Below, in pieces: positions 46,097 through 59,060 of a DNA stretch of 64,000 nt. The DNA is from Anseranas semipalmata (taxonomy: Eukaryota > Chordata > Aves > Anseriformes > Anseranatidae), in contig VXAA01003843.1 in NCBI GenBank assembly GCA_013399115.1, positions 894,263-958,262 on the forward strand, read 5' to 3'. Under the pieces are notes generated by a model, which saw only the letters and a program-made list of their open reading frames with translations, was not told the origin of the DNA and did not search any database. The translations under genes and the position numbers were made by a program. The first letter of the stretch is position 1, and each line of letters starts with the position of its first letter.

Positions 46097-49000
46097 GTCT
46101 TTTGGATAACTGTATAAAAACGGGTGCAATTAACGCAACTAAGGACCATTCTCCATTCTCAGAAGTGCAATTCTGTTGGCTTCAAGCACGCCCAGTGCGT
46201 GGCTCCGGCGAGCGGGATCTGGCCCATCACGGCTGGAGCACAGCTCGGCGGCTCAGAAAACTGCTTCAGGGGAAGCAGGGGCAGCGAGGAGACAACACGC
46301 TTTCTCCCTGCTGACACGTTGAGCTTGCTGAGGTTTTGACACTCACTTCAATCATGTCCAGTACACTTTCCATCGTGGGGAAGCTACAATGCACCCTTTG
46401 ATTTTAAAGGAACTTTGGATTACTCTCCATCCGCCCAGATAATGAAAACAAGATCCTCAGGTACTACAGCATTTCAGAAATCAGATAATGAACTGAAATC
46501 ATATATTTCATGGATTAGGCTCTCTCTGAATCAATTTATACTGGGTATTTTGCTGGGAGACTGACCCAGATTCCATACATTTTTTTAATTACTGGAAAAT
46601 CACTTCAGCCAATTCTCCCATTATGGATGACATATTTCATCGTTGTTCAATATTAAATCAAGAGGGGAAGAAAAGAATGAATGGTGAGGTGTAGGAGTTA
46701 GCATTTCACTTCCCCACACTGACTTCAGAACCTTACTGAATGCTTATACCTAGTCTTTATATGTTATTAGTCTGATGGGTCACTGAATTGCCTTCAGATT
46801 ATTAGGTCCCACACTCAAAAGCCTCTCTTCTATTATTGTTACTTAAAAATTCAGCCCCCTATTTTTTTTTAACAAAGGTGCAAGTCAAAATAGAGTTTTA
46901 TAACATGTTATAATATGTTTTTTCTGGCTGCCTGCCTGCGGTTGTTTGGATAGCTGGCAGAGCGTGTATCTGACAGTACAGGAACGGCGTGGATAGTTTG
47001 CCATTCCTATGGGGATCTATCTTGGGCAATAAATTTGTTCTGGATGTCTGTGTGTCAAAACTGTGCCAAAAGCACTTTGGGATGTATAATAATAATAAAT
47101 GAGTGTTGTACAGCATTAGTAGAGGAATTCTAATACAAGTTGTCCATCATTTCACAGTAAGTTCTTTACCATGTTCCTGAATTTATGTCTCATAATAAAT
47201 TAACCGTATCAGGTACTTCATCCCGTAGGTTCAGAAAAATAAACAGACATAAGTCTAGGTAACTTCCGTGCCAACAGAACAATGCCCGTGTCCCCGTGCA
47301 TTCCTTTAGCACACAGCTCAATCAAACACAAGTCTAGAATCCAAACGCACGGCCGGAGCGGGAGAGCACCATCTGAGCGCCATCAGCAGAGCCGTCAATC
47401 CGCCCGCTCGCCTGAGGTTCTGCAGAATTCCTCACCTGATGGCATGTACAAGCGCTCGCTGCACATTCCACCACACTCGGTCTGTAACAGTCAATCTAAA
47501 AGGGCTTATCTCTGTATAGTTCTCCAGTCTGATGCAGAAATGTAGATAATAAATCTCAGTAGGAAAAATATGACTTAATTCCTATGAGAATCATGCCAAT
47601 GCTTTCCAATATGTCAGTCAGTGTTTATAAAACAATAGCTGCTGTTCAAAGCAAACAAACACATAAGAAACGCTGTGTGATTAGTGAAAAGCCTCATGAA
47701 TACAAGAATAACTGAATACCCAAAATGATTTTGGCATCTACAAATTATGACAGTGTTTGTGAAAACAGGTGTGTTCATATGATAGGAGTCTCCGAAGATA
47801 CTGAGGTTTGGCATGCGATCATCCAAATACTCACTGCACACACAGGGATGCACACGATGGCCCAAACAATCGTTACACTCGAGGAACATTTACACCATAA
47901 CCTGTATCACGGCGGGGGGTCAAAAAGAATGTTATTTGGAAAATGGAAAGTCATCAACATCCAAACTTTGCAAAGGAAAATCTATCATTCAGCTTTCACC
48001 CAATAGCTAAAAATGGCAATATCCTATTTTATGGTCAACAAACATGAGGAACATTTTGCAATATTAGCTTTGAAAATGCTGGCTAAAGCTCAGGAACCGA
48101 AAACAAGTCTAACTTTAAGGAACATCAGGAACTCATCCTTTTGAAGCCAGAAGAAGTTAGAGGTGAGCCCACCTGCCAAACAGCCAGTTTTTAAAGGTGC
48201 TTAGCACAGATGGGGAAGTGCCCATGCCTGGGTGGTGACTCACAGGCACTGACTCCCCAGGCATGGCCAGAGGGGATGCATGCAGGAATGCAAGTTGGCT
48301 GAATCAGAGATTTAGCAAACACTCTTTTCTGCCGAGAGGTGTGTCTTTTGAAAGTATAATACAGCACAGGGCAGCACAGGACAGTGGGTTAATGATGCTG
48401 TAATTATCAGTGCATACCTCAGAGCAACATGGCCTATGGACAGCAGTCATCTGGAATTCCTGCTGTGCTATGTACAGCCACGCATTTTTCCCAACCCTAA
48501 GCACCCGAGGAGGGAATTCCTTTCCAGCTCATTCCCCGTGTTTCAAAAACACGGCACGTGGCCTGGGCCAACAGCTCCACATGTAGTACAACCAGCCTGG
48601 AAGTCCTCCATCCAGATAAGAGCAGATACCTTCTGAGAGAGACTGCATGCTGCCAGCTCTCTGAACGGAGCAGCAGGCAGGCATCGAGCCAGGGGGCAGC
48701 CGCGATTGATGTGCGCTGTGTGGCTCACGCTGTGATATTTCTAAAGGAAGATCTTTGGTGGAGTGACTGGCACTTCGGTGGTGCAGCTCCCAGCAGCAGC
48801 AGCTGCAGGCGTGGAGCTGAGCCCTTCCAGACCCACTGAAAGGATGCGCAGTGCGGCACGGTGGCCCTCGGCCCCGCACCGCCACTGGGATGGGGCCAGC
48901 GCACGGGCTCGGGCTAGCAAGCACCATAGTTGGGATCAACAGCCCAGCACCACATACTTGTTATTTGTACAGGTGTCTTTCTTTCCCAATTTATTGTTCT

Positions 49001-52000
49001 GAGGAGGTGCTGGTGAGGGGTGCACCAACCGGCACCAAGCTCGGCGCGAAGGCAGAGCTGGGACCGGCCTGTGCGGCCCGCAGAGCAGAGCCGCACACGC
49101 GGCAGGTCCCCCGCGGTAAGGCACAGCGGGGAAAAGGGAACACGGCCGCTGTGAGCAGCGACCCAGCAGCAGTCCCAGCACGCTCAAGCACCACCTGCTG
49201 AAGTACCGCTGCCACTCAGTTAATCCAGCGTTTACTCCAAGAGTGCGCATCTCCCAGGTCTGCTCTTGGGACAACGAAGCTGTGTGCTGCCCCCTACTAC
49301 AGGAAAGTTGGGAAAATGTAATTAAAAAAAAAGCCAGCACAGAGTTAAGGTTAGAAAGCACCCTTCCTCTTGTAGTAGGTGTAGTAGGTACTTCAGCAGT
49401 TAAGATGTTGGTTCAGCCAACCGAGATGGAGCAATGTGATTTCAACAAATGGTATTTTTCAGCAGTCCCAGATGAATATTTGGATTAGGAAACAAAAGTC
49501 AAAATGTTATATTGTGAAAGCTCTCTTACTGTCTTTTTTTTTTTTTTATGTTATAAATACTGCCATTTTAGTTGAGATACAACTTCCACACTTCCTTACA
49601 GAAAAAGCCACACATTTCTGAAATACATTTTTCTAGTGCTGAAGAACAAACAGCAAACATCTAAGTGAAAATCATATTATTTCCACTTTTTGGTCTGAAC
49701 AAATATATTGGCTTATTGTGCCCTGAGGAAAGGTATGAAGGATAGAGTGCTGTGGCTCAGATGTTGCTGAGGATTCTTCTGGACATCTGTTATAAAGCTA
49801 TTGGTGATAGCAGAGGATTGATCCCAAAGCAGTCCACCTCGGCTTCAAGGTTAATAACTGTTTTTCCATGGTCACTGTATGACCCCCTCCTTTCTGCACC
49901 ATTTGTATTCGGGCACTGCTTTGAGGGGCCTCTGGCCATGCCAACACCCACAGCACGAGCAGATCCTGGGGAAACCTGTCCCTCTGCACCAGCACTACAG
50001 GTAGCGGCAAAGCCAGATTCCCCCAGCAAGCTCTGAACAAACTGCTTCAGGAAAGCCCAGTTTGGACAAATGCCCACATCTACACCGGCTTTTTTGCTAG
50101 TGAGGGTCCGAGCTCTTCACATGCATGACCCCCCCAAGCTGTATCGACAGCAGAGACCCAGCCAAACCTCTAGTTTTTCTCCCTGCAAAATAACCAGAGG
50201 AAGATATAAAGTAAGCCATCCTAGATGCCAACACACCAAATCAGCCAAGCATTTTGTGGCAGAAGAGGTCAGAGAAGACACCTCTGTGCCCCCTCCAGGT
50301 CTGGTGCAGCACAAGACCCCTGTTGCTCCAGTGCTGCTCTGCTTCACACCCGGCTCCCGCTCAGCTCCCCTGCGATCACCTCGAGTCTGCCCTCGCAACA
50401 ACTGCTGTGATTTGGGTGCAGAGCCACCCTGTGAAGGGGACGGCCAGAGATCTAAAGGCAATGGTAGGTGCTTATGATTAATTCTGGACACGTGAGCAAT
50501 AAGCAGTCTACCATTCAAGCCCACGGTAGCTCATTTTTCTAGTTGTGTGCCAAATGATGCTCTTGGGCTCGTGTATATTTCGGTCTCCAGCTTCCCCCAG
50601 TTCAGCTGCCGGTGCCTGTGCACACCCACTGACAATGGGAAACAGGAGAACCTAAGCCCTGGTTTATAAATCTAAAGCCTTTAAGGGCCACCTAATAGCA
50701 TTACAAATTTCTTAACACAATTTAATTTGCGTACATGCAACTCTTAAAAACTTTGATTTTCCTGACAACCAGAGCTGATGTGTTTTGATTCTGCTTTTAT
50801 TGTGTATACTAGCTTCTATTAGTACCATCATAATAATATATACAGAACGATTAATACATGAAGTAAAAGCTTTTATTCCTTTCTAAAAGCCACTTAATGT
50901 AAACTGTAAACATCACAAACACTCTCATTTGGACTGATTCAAAGTTCTTAGCTGGGGCCAAGAGGCACAGGATGAAATGACTGCAAACGATGATGGATGG
51001 CTTTTAGGCAGGGATTGCTCAAATTTGCACTGGAACACCAGTGCACTCTGAGTACCTTACTAGAACGCAGCAGGCTGAAAACCATCAGCAGTCATTCCAG
51101 ATAGGCTATAATGCCTTGAGAGAGCACGGAGTTTTTCTTATGTGCAACATCTTGCATTGACACGAATATTAAAAGTTACCTCTTCCCAAAGCCACTAGTC
51201 CTTTGCATCATTTATGCATTCAGAATAAGCCCTAAGTAAATCTTCATATTGTTCATGAAGTGTCACAACGTCTAGTGTCACACTGCCTGGGAGCGTGGTC
51301 AAACTTGCTGTGTTTTAAAGAATATTCAGTGTAGCAAATGTTGTGAACATAACAGCATTTATTGCCCACGTGTCAGCAGAAAGACGTTTTCTAGAGATGC
51401 TTAATAAGCGTGACCACTTCAGCCAAAGATCAGCAAGGTACATAAGAGCAGGTACAACTTCAAGCATATGTGCTTCACCCCTGATTACAGCTCGGCAAGT
51501 CATATATTTAAGTTAAGTACATACTTAAAAGCTTTATGGGAACATGAATTTAAGGCATGAGAGTTTGAGGTAGGGGGTTCTTTGTTGTTCTTTTTTTTTA
51601 CTCCTCCCGCTTGGATTGATTTCTTCAGCACTTCTATCATTTTTGACTGATTATTACCCAATTTATTTTTAATTTAACTTCATATGTGCCATATTTCCTT
51701 TCAGACAGAACACTTTCTTTCTCTTTAATAGATTTCTGTCGTGAAATACTGACCTATTTACCACTGGAAAGAAGTAAAATATAGGATCTGGTATAATGCG
51801 TACTGAAATTGGCCTTGAACAGGTGCGGGATCTGACACACATAGAAGCCAGTAAAATGCAAATGGTATTTAGCTATTGAGGCAAATGGCAAGCTTTAAAG
51901 CACCACCTGTGTATATTTTGCAACATATCATGAAAGTGGTGAGAACCGTCCTCATTTATTCATGCATTAACTTATGACATTTGGCTCAGAACAAAAAGCT

Positions 52001-52619
52001 GTAGAAAAGGGTAAGTTATGAGATGTCAAGGAAAAATGATATGTCACGCTGTGAGATGGTGCACTTTATATTTTACTGCTCACTTCGGTGTTATGCTCAG
52101 CCCTGTAGTAAGGAAGGGGTCTGCCTGGGGCAGGGGGGCATTTTCCTTACACACTGAAGGAGGGAGCCCAGAGTTTTGTTCATCCCAATACTCTGCTGGC
52201 CCGACTTTCGCCTCTTTGCTAGAAGAACCCAACACCAAGTGCCTTTTTGTTCTGTCGTCCCTGCAATGCGAACTTCCCTGCTCTATCTGCCATCTGCCCC
52301 AGGAAACTCAGCAAGTGAGAAATCCATCCCCTCCAGCAGAGCGGCATAAGGCAAATCCCACCTAGAGATATGATGTAATGTCTCCGAGCCAGAGAGGCAG
52401 ATCCTCAGGCGGTGCGTCCCGTGCCAGAGGACACCCGATCCGTACCTGGGAGGCGTTCTGACCTCACGTTGCCATTAACGCCGCAAGCTGGCTTAGAGGA
52501 AAACAGACCAGCTCCTATGTCAGTGCTTCACAGAAAGCCGAGCTCTATTTTCTGTTTGTATTTAGACTGTTCTAATAGCTACAGAACCATATTAACATAA
52601 GAAATTGCAATGCTGCTTT
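46097..52619. other. Long intergenic stretch without recognisable genes
   Basis: Alternating AT-rich DNA and short GC-rich patches (47340-47410, 48840-49200, 49930-50010, 50280-50420). A tandem CAGCACAGG-type 10-bp repeat lies at about 48362-48384 and a T run at about 49533-49548. Segment 51840-51960 carries an octamer-like ATGCAAAT (51856-51863). No coding exon or RNA gene was found. Confidence 0.45.
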
Positions 52620-52930
52620 GCTATTTACTTCAATATATTTACCAGTAAAATCTGACAGCTGACAGCTTGTAAATGTGATGCTAATGTAATCATTACATTT
52701 ACACTGGATGTAACACACAACTTTCTGAAACTGTGTGATAATATTTTCAGACTTAAATGATGTTTTAGGAATGAAGATGTAAGTATTTGTTTATGAGTAA
52801 TCTATCTTGAATATGTTCATTAGTAATATTCCTGAAGGCCTCCAATAAAAGTTATTTGATATTAATTAGAAGAGAAACAGCTAATTTGTCTGCCCAAGTG
52901 GTTATCACATAAACCCTGCACTTGAAATAG
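52620..52930. promoter_or_regulatory. Candidate enhancer with tandem MEIS sites and a homeodomain palindrome
   Basis: TGACAGCTGACAGC at 52653-52666 holds two MEIS/TGIF-type TGACAG cores 7 bp apart. Seventeen bases later AATGTAAT-C-ATTACATT (52683-52699) is a 17-bp palindrome around a single central C with ATTA/TAAT cores. Further TAAT and TTAATTAGAAG words follow to 52870. Repeat-free. Function is inferred. Confidence 0.42.
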
Positions 52931-55116
52931 CACCTAAATAAAACAAATATAAACCTGCCACAAAGATGTGAACGTGCTGTCCCAAAAGGCAAACCACTTA
53001 ACTTGTGTAATTGTCAGTACGGTCAAGAAAAGCTGTTCTAAGATTTGGTTTTCAACACCAGCTTATACAGCATGTCCAAACAGAGCAAATTAAATTAGGC
53101 TGCATCTAAATTAGACTTCTTCCAGTGGCAAGAATACTTTTTATCAACAGAAACATTGATCCGAGTGAGCAGCATCTACCAAGGATGACAACAGAGCCAA
53201 GAGGAGAATTTAGAAAGGCAGCCTTAGATCCAATCCATTTTCCCCCATCCTTGAAATAAGCCCACATGCAACATGCTCTGTTGAGTTCAAAGGACTCTGA
53301 CAAACCCCGGTATTCTTGTAACACTCCAATGTTTTCATGAAAAGTTGCCTGTTATAGTCCCATTCTGTTCAGCTCATCTCTTCTTGACATAAGGCAAATC
53401 ACTCTATTACTGCATTTATTTACGGAGTACTTGAGCAGAACTTTATCATCTAAAATCATCTCTAGTGTCTCAGCGTAATAAACCCTAACGGGAAGAGATC
53501 AATGTCAGTTTATACACTTCTCATTAAAGCATTCGAACTAAAAGAAAAGCCTTTAAAGGTCTCTTTGCTGTTGAGCTTATTTTAGGATATAAAAAGATGA
53601 CCCAGAAGGCTTAAGTTTGAAGTTTTCCCTGCTGCATCTTTTCAAGACCGCTTTGCACATCATGTACCAGCAGCGAGGGGCAGGGAAGGGGGGAAGCACA
53701 CATCACCGAGGGACCCTCCCACTCTCCTTTAAGGATGCGCTCCTCAAAGTTGCATCTGCAGCGCCCATTGACTGCAGCAGGAATTGGAGGCTGACAGCCC
53801 AGAAGAGAGCCTGAGATGGACCTTGTATGAAAACCAAGGGCTAAGTGGGGGAAGGTAGGGCTTTTCTCAAATTTGTTTGTTTCACCTTACGGATGTCAGA
53901 ATTTCCCTCTCTGCAATTTGCAGCACGTGCTGAAATTCAGGCTGCCAATCGTGGATCCATCCTGACCAATGACTCCACAATCAACAGCATTACAGACCAG
54001 AACACAATGTCAGGATGGGGGCAGAGTACAGGCCCGGGGGATTTAAATGCTCCTGATGGGCACCTGTCTGCTCTCGGCTGCTGCTGATGGCGCTACGGGC
54101 ACACGGCGGCAGGCGCCCAAGAGCCGCCCCGCTGGGTCTGGGAACCCATCCTGCGGGAAGTACCCACGAGCTCCTGAGCAACACGCTTTTCCAATTTTTG
54201 GATGGTGAAATAGAAGGGGGAGCGCATATTGTTGTTAAAGCGTGGTGTCTATATGCTCACTTTGGGGTGCAGGGAATCATTATTGCTGCCTATTCAGAAA
54301 TAATGTCATGCAATAGAACCACAATAACCATTTCTCAGTCTCTATATTATCACAATAAAATTCAACCTTTCATCACAAATCCACATTTTACAGCTGCAGA
54401 AAAAACTGACGGAAATGGTACCAGGCATGGCAACAGGCAGGAACTGAAACATATTTCTGAAACATGCTGTATTCTGGGGGAAATCATAATATGCTTAGTA
54501 GTAGTCTATGAATGTTGCAGAACTATTTCTACTGTATTTTTTAACTTTCTTTCATGAGGAAAAGACCAAGGTAAGAATAAGACCCAAGACAGCTAACCAC
54601 AGCTTTTAATGAAGCAGGTAGCTTGGTGACAGACACAACCCACTGCACCAATTCACTCGAGGATCGCGCTCCTGCTGGGCAGAAACACCCGTCTACCTGC
54701 TTGCGTTGAGTGACTGACCGCCCCACCATCGTTCCAGGAAGAGCCAGGGACATTAGCTGCTGCGCTGGACAGATGTAATCTCGATCTGTCTTCTTCCTCT
54801 GTCTGCACCGTCCCTCACAGCAGCACAGACCTCCGCGCTGGGTATTTATAGGCGCTTTCTCCAGGACGGCTGTGCTACGCCTTAGCTCAGTAAGCAAGCC
54901 ACAATCAATGCAAGTACATTTTTCCTGGGTTAATGGATGTTGTACACGCAAGTAGCTTTGTTTGGATTTTCTGGTAAGGTGCTGGAGGTGAACTGCGTTA
55001 CATGGAATTACATCTCAACAGGCAGGACATGAAAGCAAGACGTACCAGGTAAACACATCACAGCAAACGTGCCCAGTTTTTCCTTAAAACGAATGTATTT
55101 CTTGTTGATGAAAGCT
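52931..55116. other. Intergenic sequence, nothing specific
   Basis: AT-rich with CpG-containing patches at 54085-54170. No element recognised. Confidence 0.45.
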
Positions 55117-55150
55117 TCATCTTATTGACATCCTCATCTTACTGACATCC
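55117..55150 (+). repeat. 17-bp tandem duplication, 2 copies
   Basis: TCATCTTATTGACATCC at 55117-55133 and TCATCTTACTGACATCC at 55134-55150, differing at one base. Confidence 0.95.
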
Positions 55151-57180
55151 TCTTTCTTGTGCCCACCTTCTTTACAGAACACAGGTAAGAAGACGCCAGC
55201 TGCTCACGGTTAATTAAACAGCTAGCTGACTGCTAGGTGCTATTTAAACTGTGGTAACGCCTCAGTGACCGCGCCACGCTGCTCTTGGCACTGCCAGGCC
55301 GGGAGCTGAGGCAGATCCCTCCCAGAAAACGGAACAACTGGGCTGGGAGCTGGACGGCAAAGCCTTCAGGAGAGCATGCTTTGCGTGGATTAGGAAGGTG
55401 CAAGTGTGTCGTGTACTGAATATTACAGGAAAGCTACCAGGGTTCAGCAGATTGGCATACACTGGAAAAAATGACTATAAATGAGCGTGCAGTTAGTGGT
55501 TTGCCTCTCTTCCACTAGCAAAAATCTGCTTTTTATTCAGTACGGAGCTTCATCATGCACCTAGGTAATTGCCTGGATAAATTTGGGGCAGACAAAAGTT
55601 AGGCGCTATTGGAAAGTTAATTTGAACATTCCGTGATGGCTCAGAAATATCTTCTCCAGTTTCAAACCAGGGGCCTTTCCTAGTGGAAGAAAATCCCTTT
55701 TCATCCAAAAATAGGTTGAAAATCATCCAGGAGAAGCGCAGCTGAACAAAAGGTCAGTCTCAGCTCAGCTCTGTCACCCCTGCTTAGTATCAGAAAGACA
55801 GAGGTGACACAACACGCAAAAAGCGAAAAGGCACCAGAAACACGGGCAGAAAACCGCAGCCAGCCTGCCCGCAGGGAAGGGCGAGACGGGGACCGGGTTT
55901 CTGCCCCCAGCGCAGCCCAGGGCCGCGCTGCAGGCCGCAGGCAGAGCCAGCGGGGACGCAAGGGGTTCCCCCCGGCTCTGCCCCTTGCTAGGAACACGTA
56001 CAGCCACGTGCCGGGGTCTCAGTCAACCAGTATGAGAACATAACACTGGGCAACTCAGACTGATGCATGAGAAAAGACTATTCCGTATCGTGATATTCTG
56101 CAATGAAGTTGTTCGTTGTATTATTAATGAAAGAATGGCTGGACTGCTTAGCATAGGAAGGTGGCAGAAAGGTGAAAGGGGGTCTGTTATCAGTAATTAA
56201 TTGTGTATACTTAGGGGAGGTTGATTAAGGAAGAACCAGAAGAAGATGAAAATCAAATTACAAAACAGTGACCAGAAGGTGAAAACAGTGGCTGACTTGT
56301 AAATAAACCAAGAAAAACAAATCAAACATTATTCTGTGCTGTGGAAAGGGTATTTAAAAACAATTAAAAAAAAAAAAAAGTGGTCTCAAGAACTGAACAA
56401 AACCAAATCCCCAGCAGATTTCTTCCAAGAGAAAATACAGTGCTTTCTGACTTAAAGGACAGCATTTGAACAGATAATTAAGGCAGCTGATGACAATGAC
56501 TGTATAAATACAAAGACCTGGGGCTAATAAATAATGTGTTCATGGAAACATTTTGATTTTTTGTGGAATCCATAAAATTTCTACTCATTGATCATCTCAT
56601 TTTGTTTCAAGGAATTATATTCATACTAATGATCTTATTAAGAACCTTTGACCAAAAACCTGCAACAGGGACAATGCATCATACTGCATCTCGCAGGCTA
56701 CACAAAAGGTATTTTCAGGTATAAAAACATATCCTGTGAAACATCTTCCTATCAGGTTATTAGCATCACTGCATTGGAAAGGGGAAGAAAATGCTTAGAG
56801 CTGGGACACGCATCGGAAGGAATTTAAGCACTTCCTTAACCGTGTTCCTGAATTGGGCCCTTAAGTTTAACGCTTTGGCCCAAGGAATTGCATATTGTTG
56901 TGGGAACTATGTAAAGCACGCCACAAGTCATTCTGGATTTAAGATAACTTTTGCTTCTGCAGACCTAAATGCTAGATCTTACTGGTGATAAATCCCTCGC
57001 TGAGTTAAGTTAGCTACTCTGCACGTGCGCAATGCCTCCGACTCCACAGCGAAGGAGAGCTCTTTGGGCCACGGCTCCTGCTGGGCAGGCCGGGTTTCAG
57101 CAGAGCGGTGCTAGGTCCTGATTCGGAAACTCCATGCAAATGATGCTGAAGAGAGTTGATCAGTGAAGAGGGAGAGAGCA
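55151..57180. other. Intergenic sequence, nothing specific
   Basis: A GC-rich CpG patch lies at 55855-55990; otherwise AT-rich with an A run at about 56367-56379. An octamer-like ATGCAAAT is at 57134-57141. No gene was seen. Confidence 0.45.
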
Positions 57181-57400
57181 GCGTTTCCCCCGTTCTAACA
57201 GTTCGGGAAACCAGCACGGGAGTCCGAGCACCGAACCGCTTCCTTCTGCACCGGCAGGACTTGCAGAAGCCCGCGGGGAAGGCGGCCCGGGGAGGCGGCC
57301 CACGGCAGCTTCCTGGAGCGCCCTGCCGTACCGGGCGTGCCTTCCCGCTCTGACTGTCCTGGCCACCCAAGCGCCTAATGGTGCTTCAGCCGGCCGTTGC
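57181..57400. other. CpG-rich patch
   Basis: GC-rich with dense CpG, AT-rich flanks and no recognisable exon. Confidence 0.45.
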
Positions 57401-58740
57401 TGAAATCTAAGCAAATATACATGCTTTTTCAACAGGGCTCTGCTTTAATTCCTTTTAACTCTGCAGACAGCACACAGCTGTTTCGAGCTAATGGATGCTG
57501 CTTCTATTGTAAGATTGCTTGAAAATGTAACAGATCGCACAATGGCAAACGAACAAATACATTTTTATCAACCTCTGAAATGAGTCGTTTATCTTCTGGG
57601 CTATGTACTGAATCATGACACCAGATGATAAGTTTTATCTCTTTTACTGTCAAACTCAATCTCAGTCAAGCCCCAAATTGCTGAGAACACAAGCGAAGAG
57701 CGAGCTTTACCCCTGAACGAAAATGTAAGCGGGGCTGGCTAGCTGGCCTTTCCCTAAGTGGTTTTAATCTTCGGGAGGGTTGGCTTAAAGGAAAACGTAT
57801 GGCAGTGTCATCCTCCAGCAGGGAAGCACGAGCCCCGCCACAGCTCGCTGGCTCAGGAGGTTATCGGCAAGCAGAGGGCCTGTCTCCCGCCTCGTCCTTC
57901 ACCTCCTTACTTTTCCCAAAAAACCATTAAGCATCCTCTGGTCACCCAATCCCACTCTGCTATTCAGTCCAGCACATAAATTCCCTTTTATTACCTCTTT
58001 TAAACAAAGCCAACTTTCCATCATACCTTACAATTAAAACTTAATTTTGTGTTAATCCTTGACAAATGATACCTAATATAAAGGTCGACCCCTTGGGATA
58101 GGCTAACATTTAAGGCTTTGATGAAAACCAAGCACTTACGACCTATAAAGCAACAGCTGTAATATTTTCACTTAACTCATGCATAGCTGGCTCACTTAAA
58201 GACACCGTGTTACAAAACTCAATTATTTCCTTCAGAGTTCCTTCAGAAAGATCACAAAAATTTCATAGTGGCGAGGGTACCCCATACTGGCACCCTACAA
58301 GTGACCGTTCACACCAGAACAGAAGCAGCGCAGCAAACATACTTCTTAGTGTGGGGTGCAAGCCCCTGGTGCCAGCCACCCCAGGAAAGATGCTTGGGTA
58401 GTGTGAAGCTGAATTAATACTCTTGTGGCCGTCAGCTTAAGATCTACAAAAATTCCTCCAAGTGTAGCTTAAAATAAATATATTTCAAAAAATCGAACCA
58501 CTGACATGGAAGTAAGAGCCTGTGGCAGGAAAGGAAGTGAAAGAAGATTTATGATAGGCTAATTTAATTTGAAGCAACCTGTTTCCAGCCAGCTGAAGAA
58601 AACAGAACCCAAAGGAAATTTAGAGCAAATAACCTTTAGGTCAATTTGATATCTGTTTCGCTATGTGTGAAGAAACATCCTTCACAAAACCAGGCCCCTC
58701 TAGTCAGAGGAGAGCTGATCATCAAAAGTAACGTGGAGGA
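57401..58740. other. Intergenic sequence, nothing specific
   Basis: AT-rich unique-looking sequence; no element recognised. Confidence 0.45.
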
Positions 58741-59060
58741 GAAGTCGTCGACTGCCACCCTCAGCAGCAACGGGCTGCACATTGCCATACAAAACCCGCC
58801 GGCACGGCACCCCCGTTGGCAGGGGAAGCGCCGGGGTGGGGTGGGCAGCAGAGACCTCCCCTCCTCGCCGGGCTCGTGTTCGCCTTTTCTTCCTTCTCTC
58901 TTTTCTCACTTAAGAAAAGCCCTCGCCGCAGCTGAGGCGATGCTGTAGCACCAGCCAGGCAGGCCAGCTCGCTCGGCACGGCCGGAGCCAAACTTGCCAC
59001 AAGGCACCGGCCTGCTGCTGGTCGGGCGGGCTCGCTTGTGAGGGCCAGATGCTCTGACCC
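58741..59060. other. GC/CpG-rich patch
   Basis: GC-rich with moderate CpG and a C/T-rich tract (58858-58910). No recognisable exon. Confidence 0.45.

Noticed and set aside
46520..46585. CTGACCCAGATTCC and nearby words considered as another ancient palindromic repeat
   Set aside because: Only one short end resembles the family; too little to support.
53935..53965. SGWIH reading on the minus strand, considered as EPHA4 exon 2
   Set aside because: Flanking residues do not match the GELGWIASPLEGG-like sequence, and splice sites are absent.
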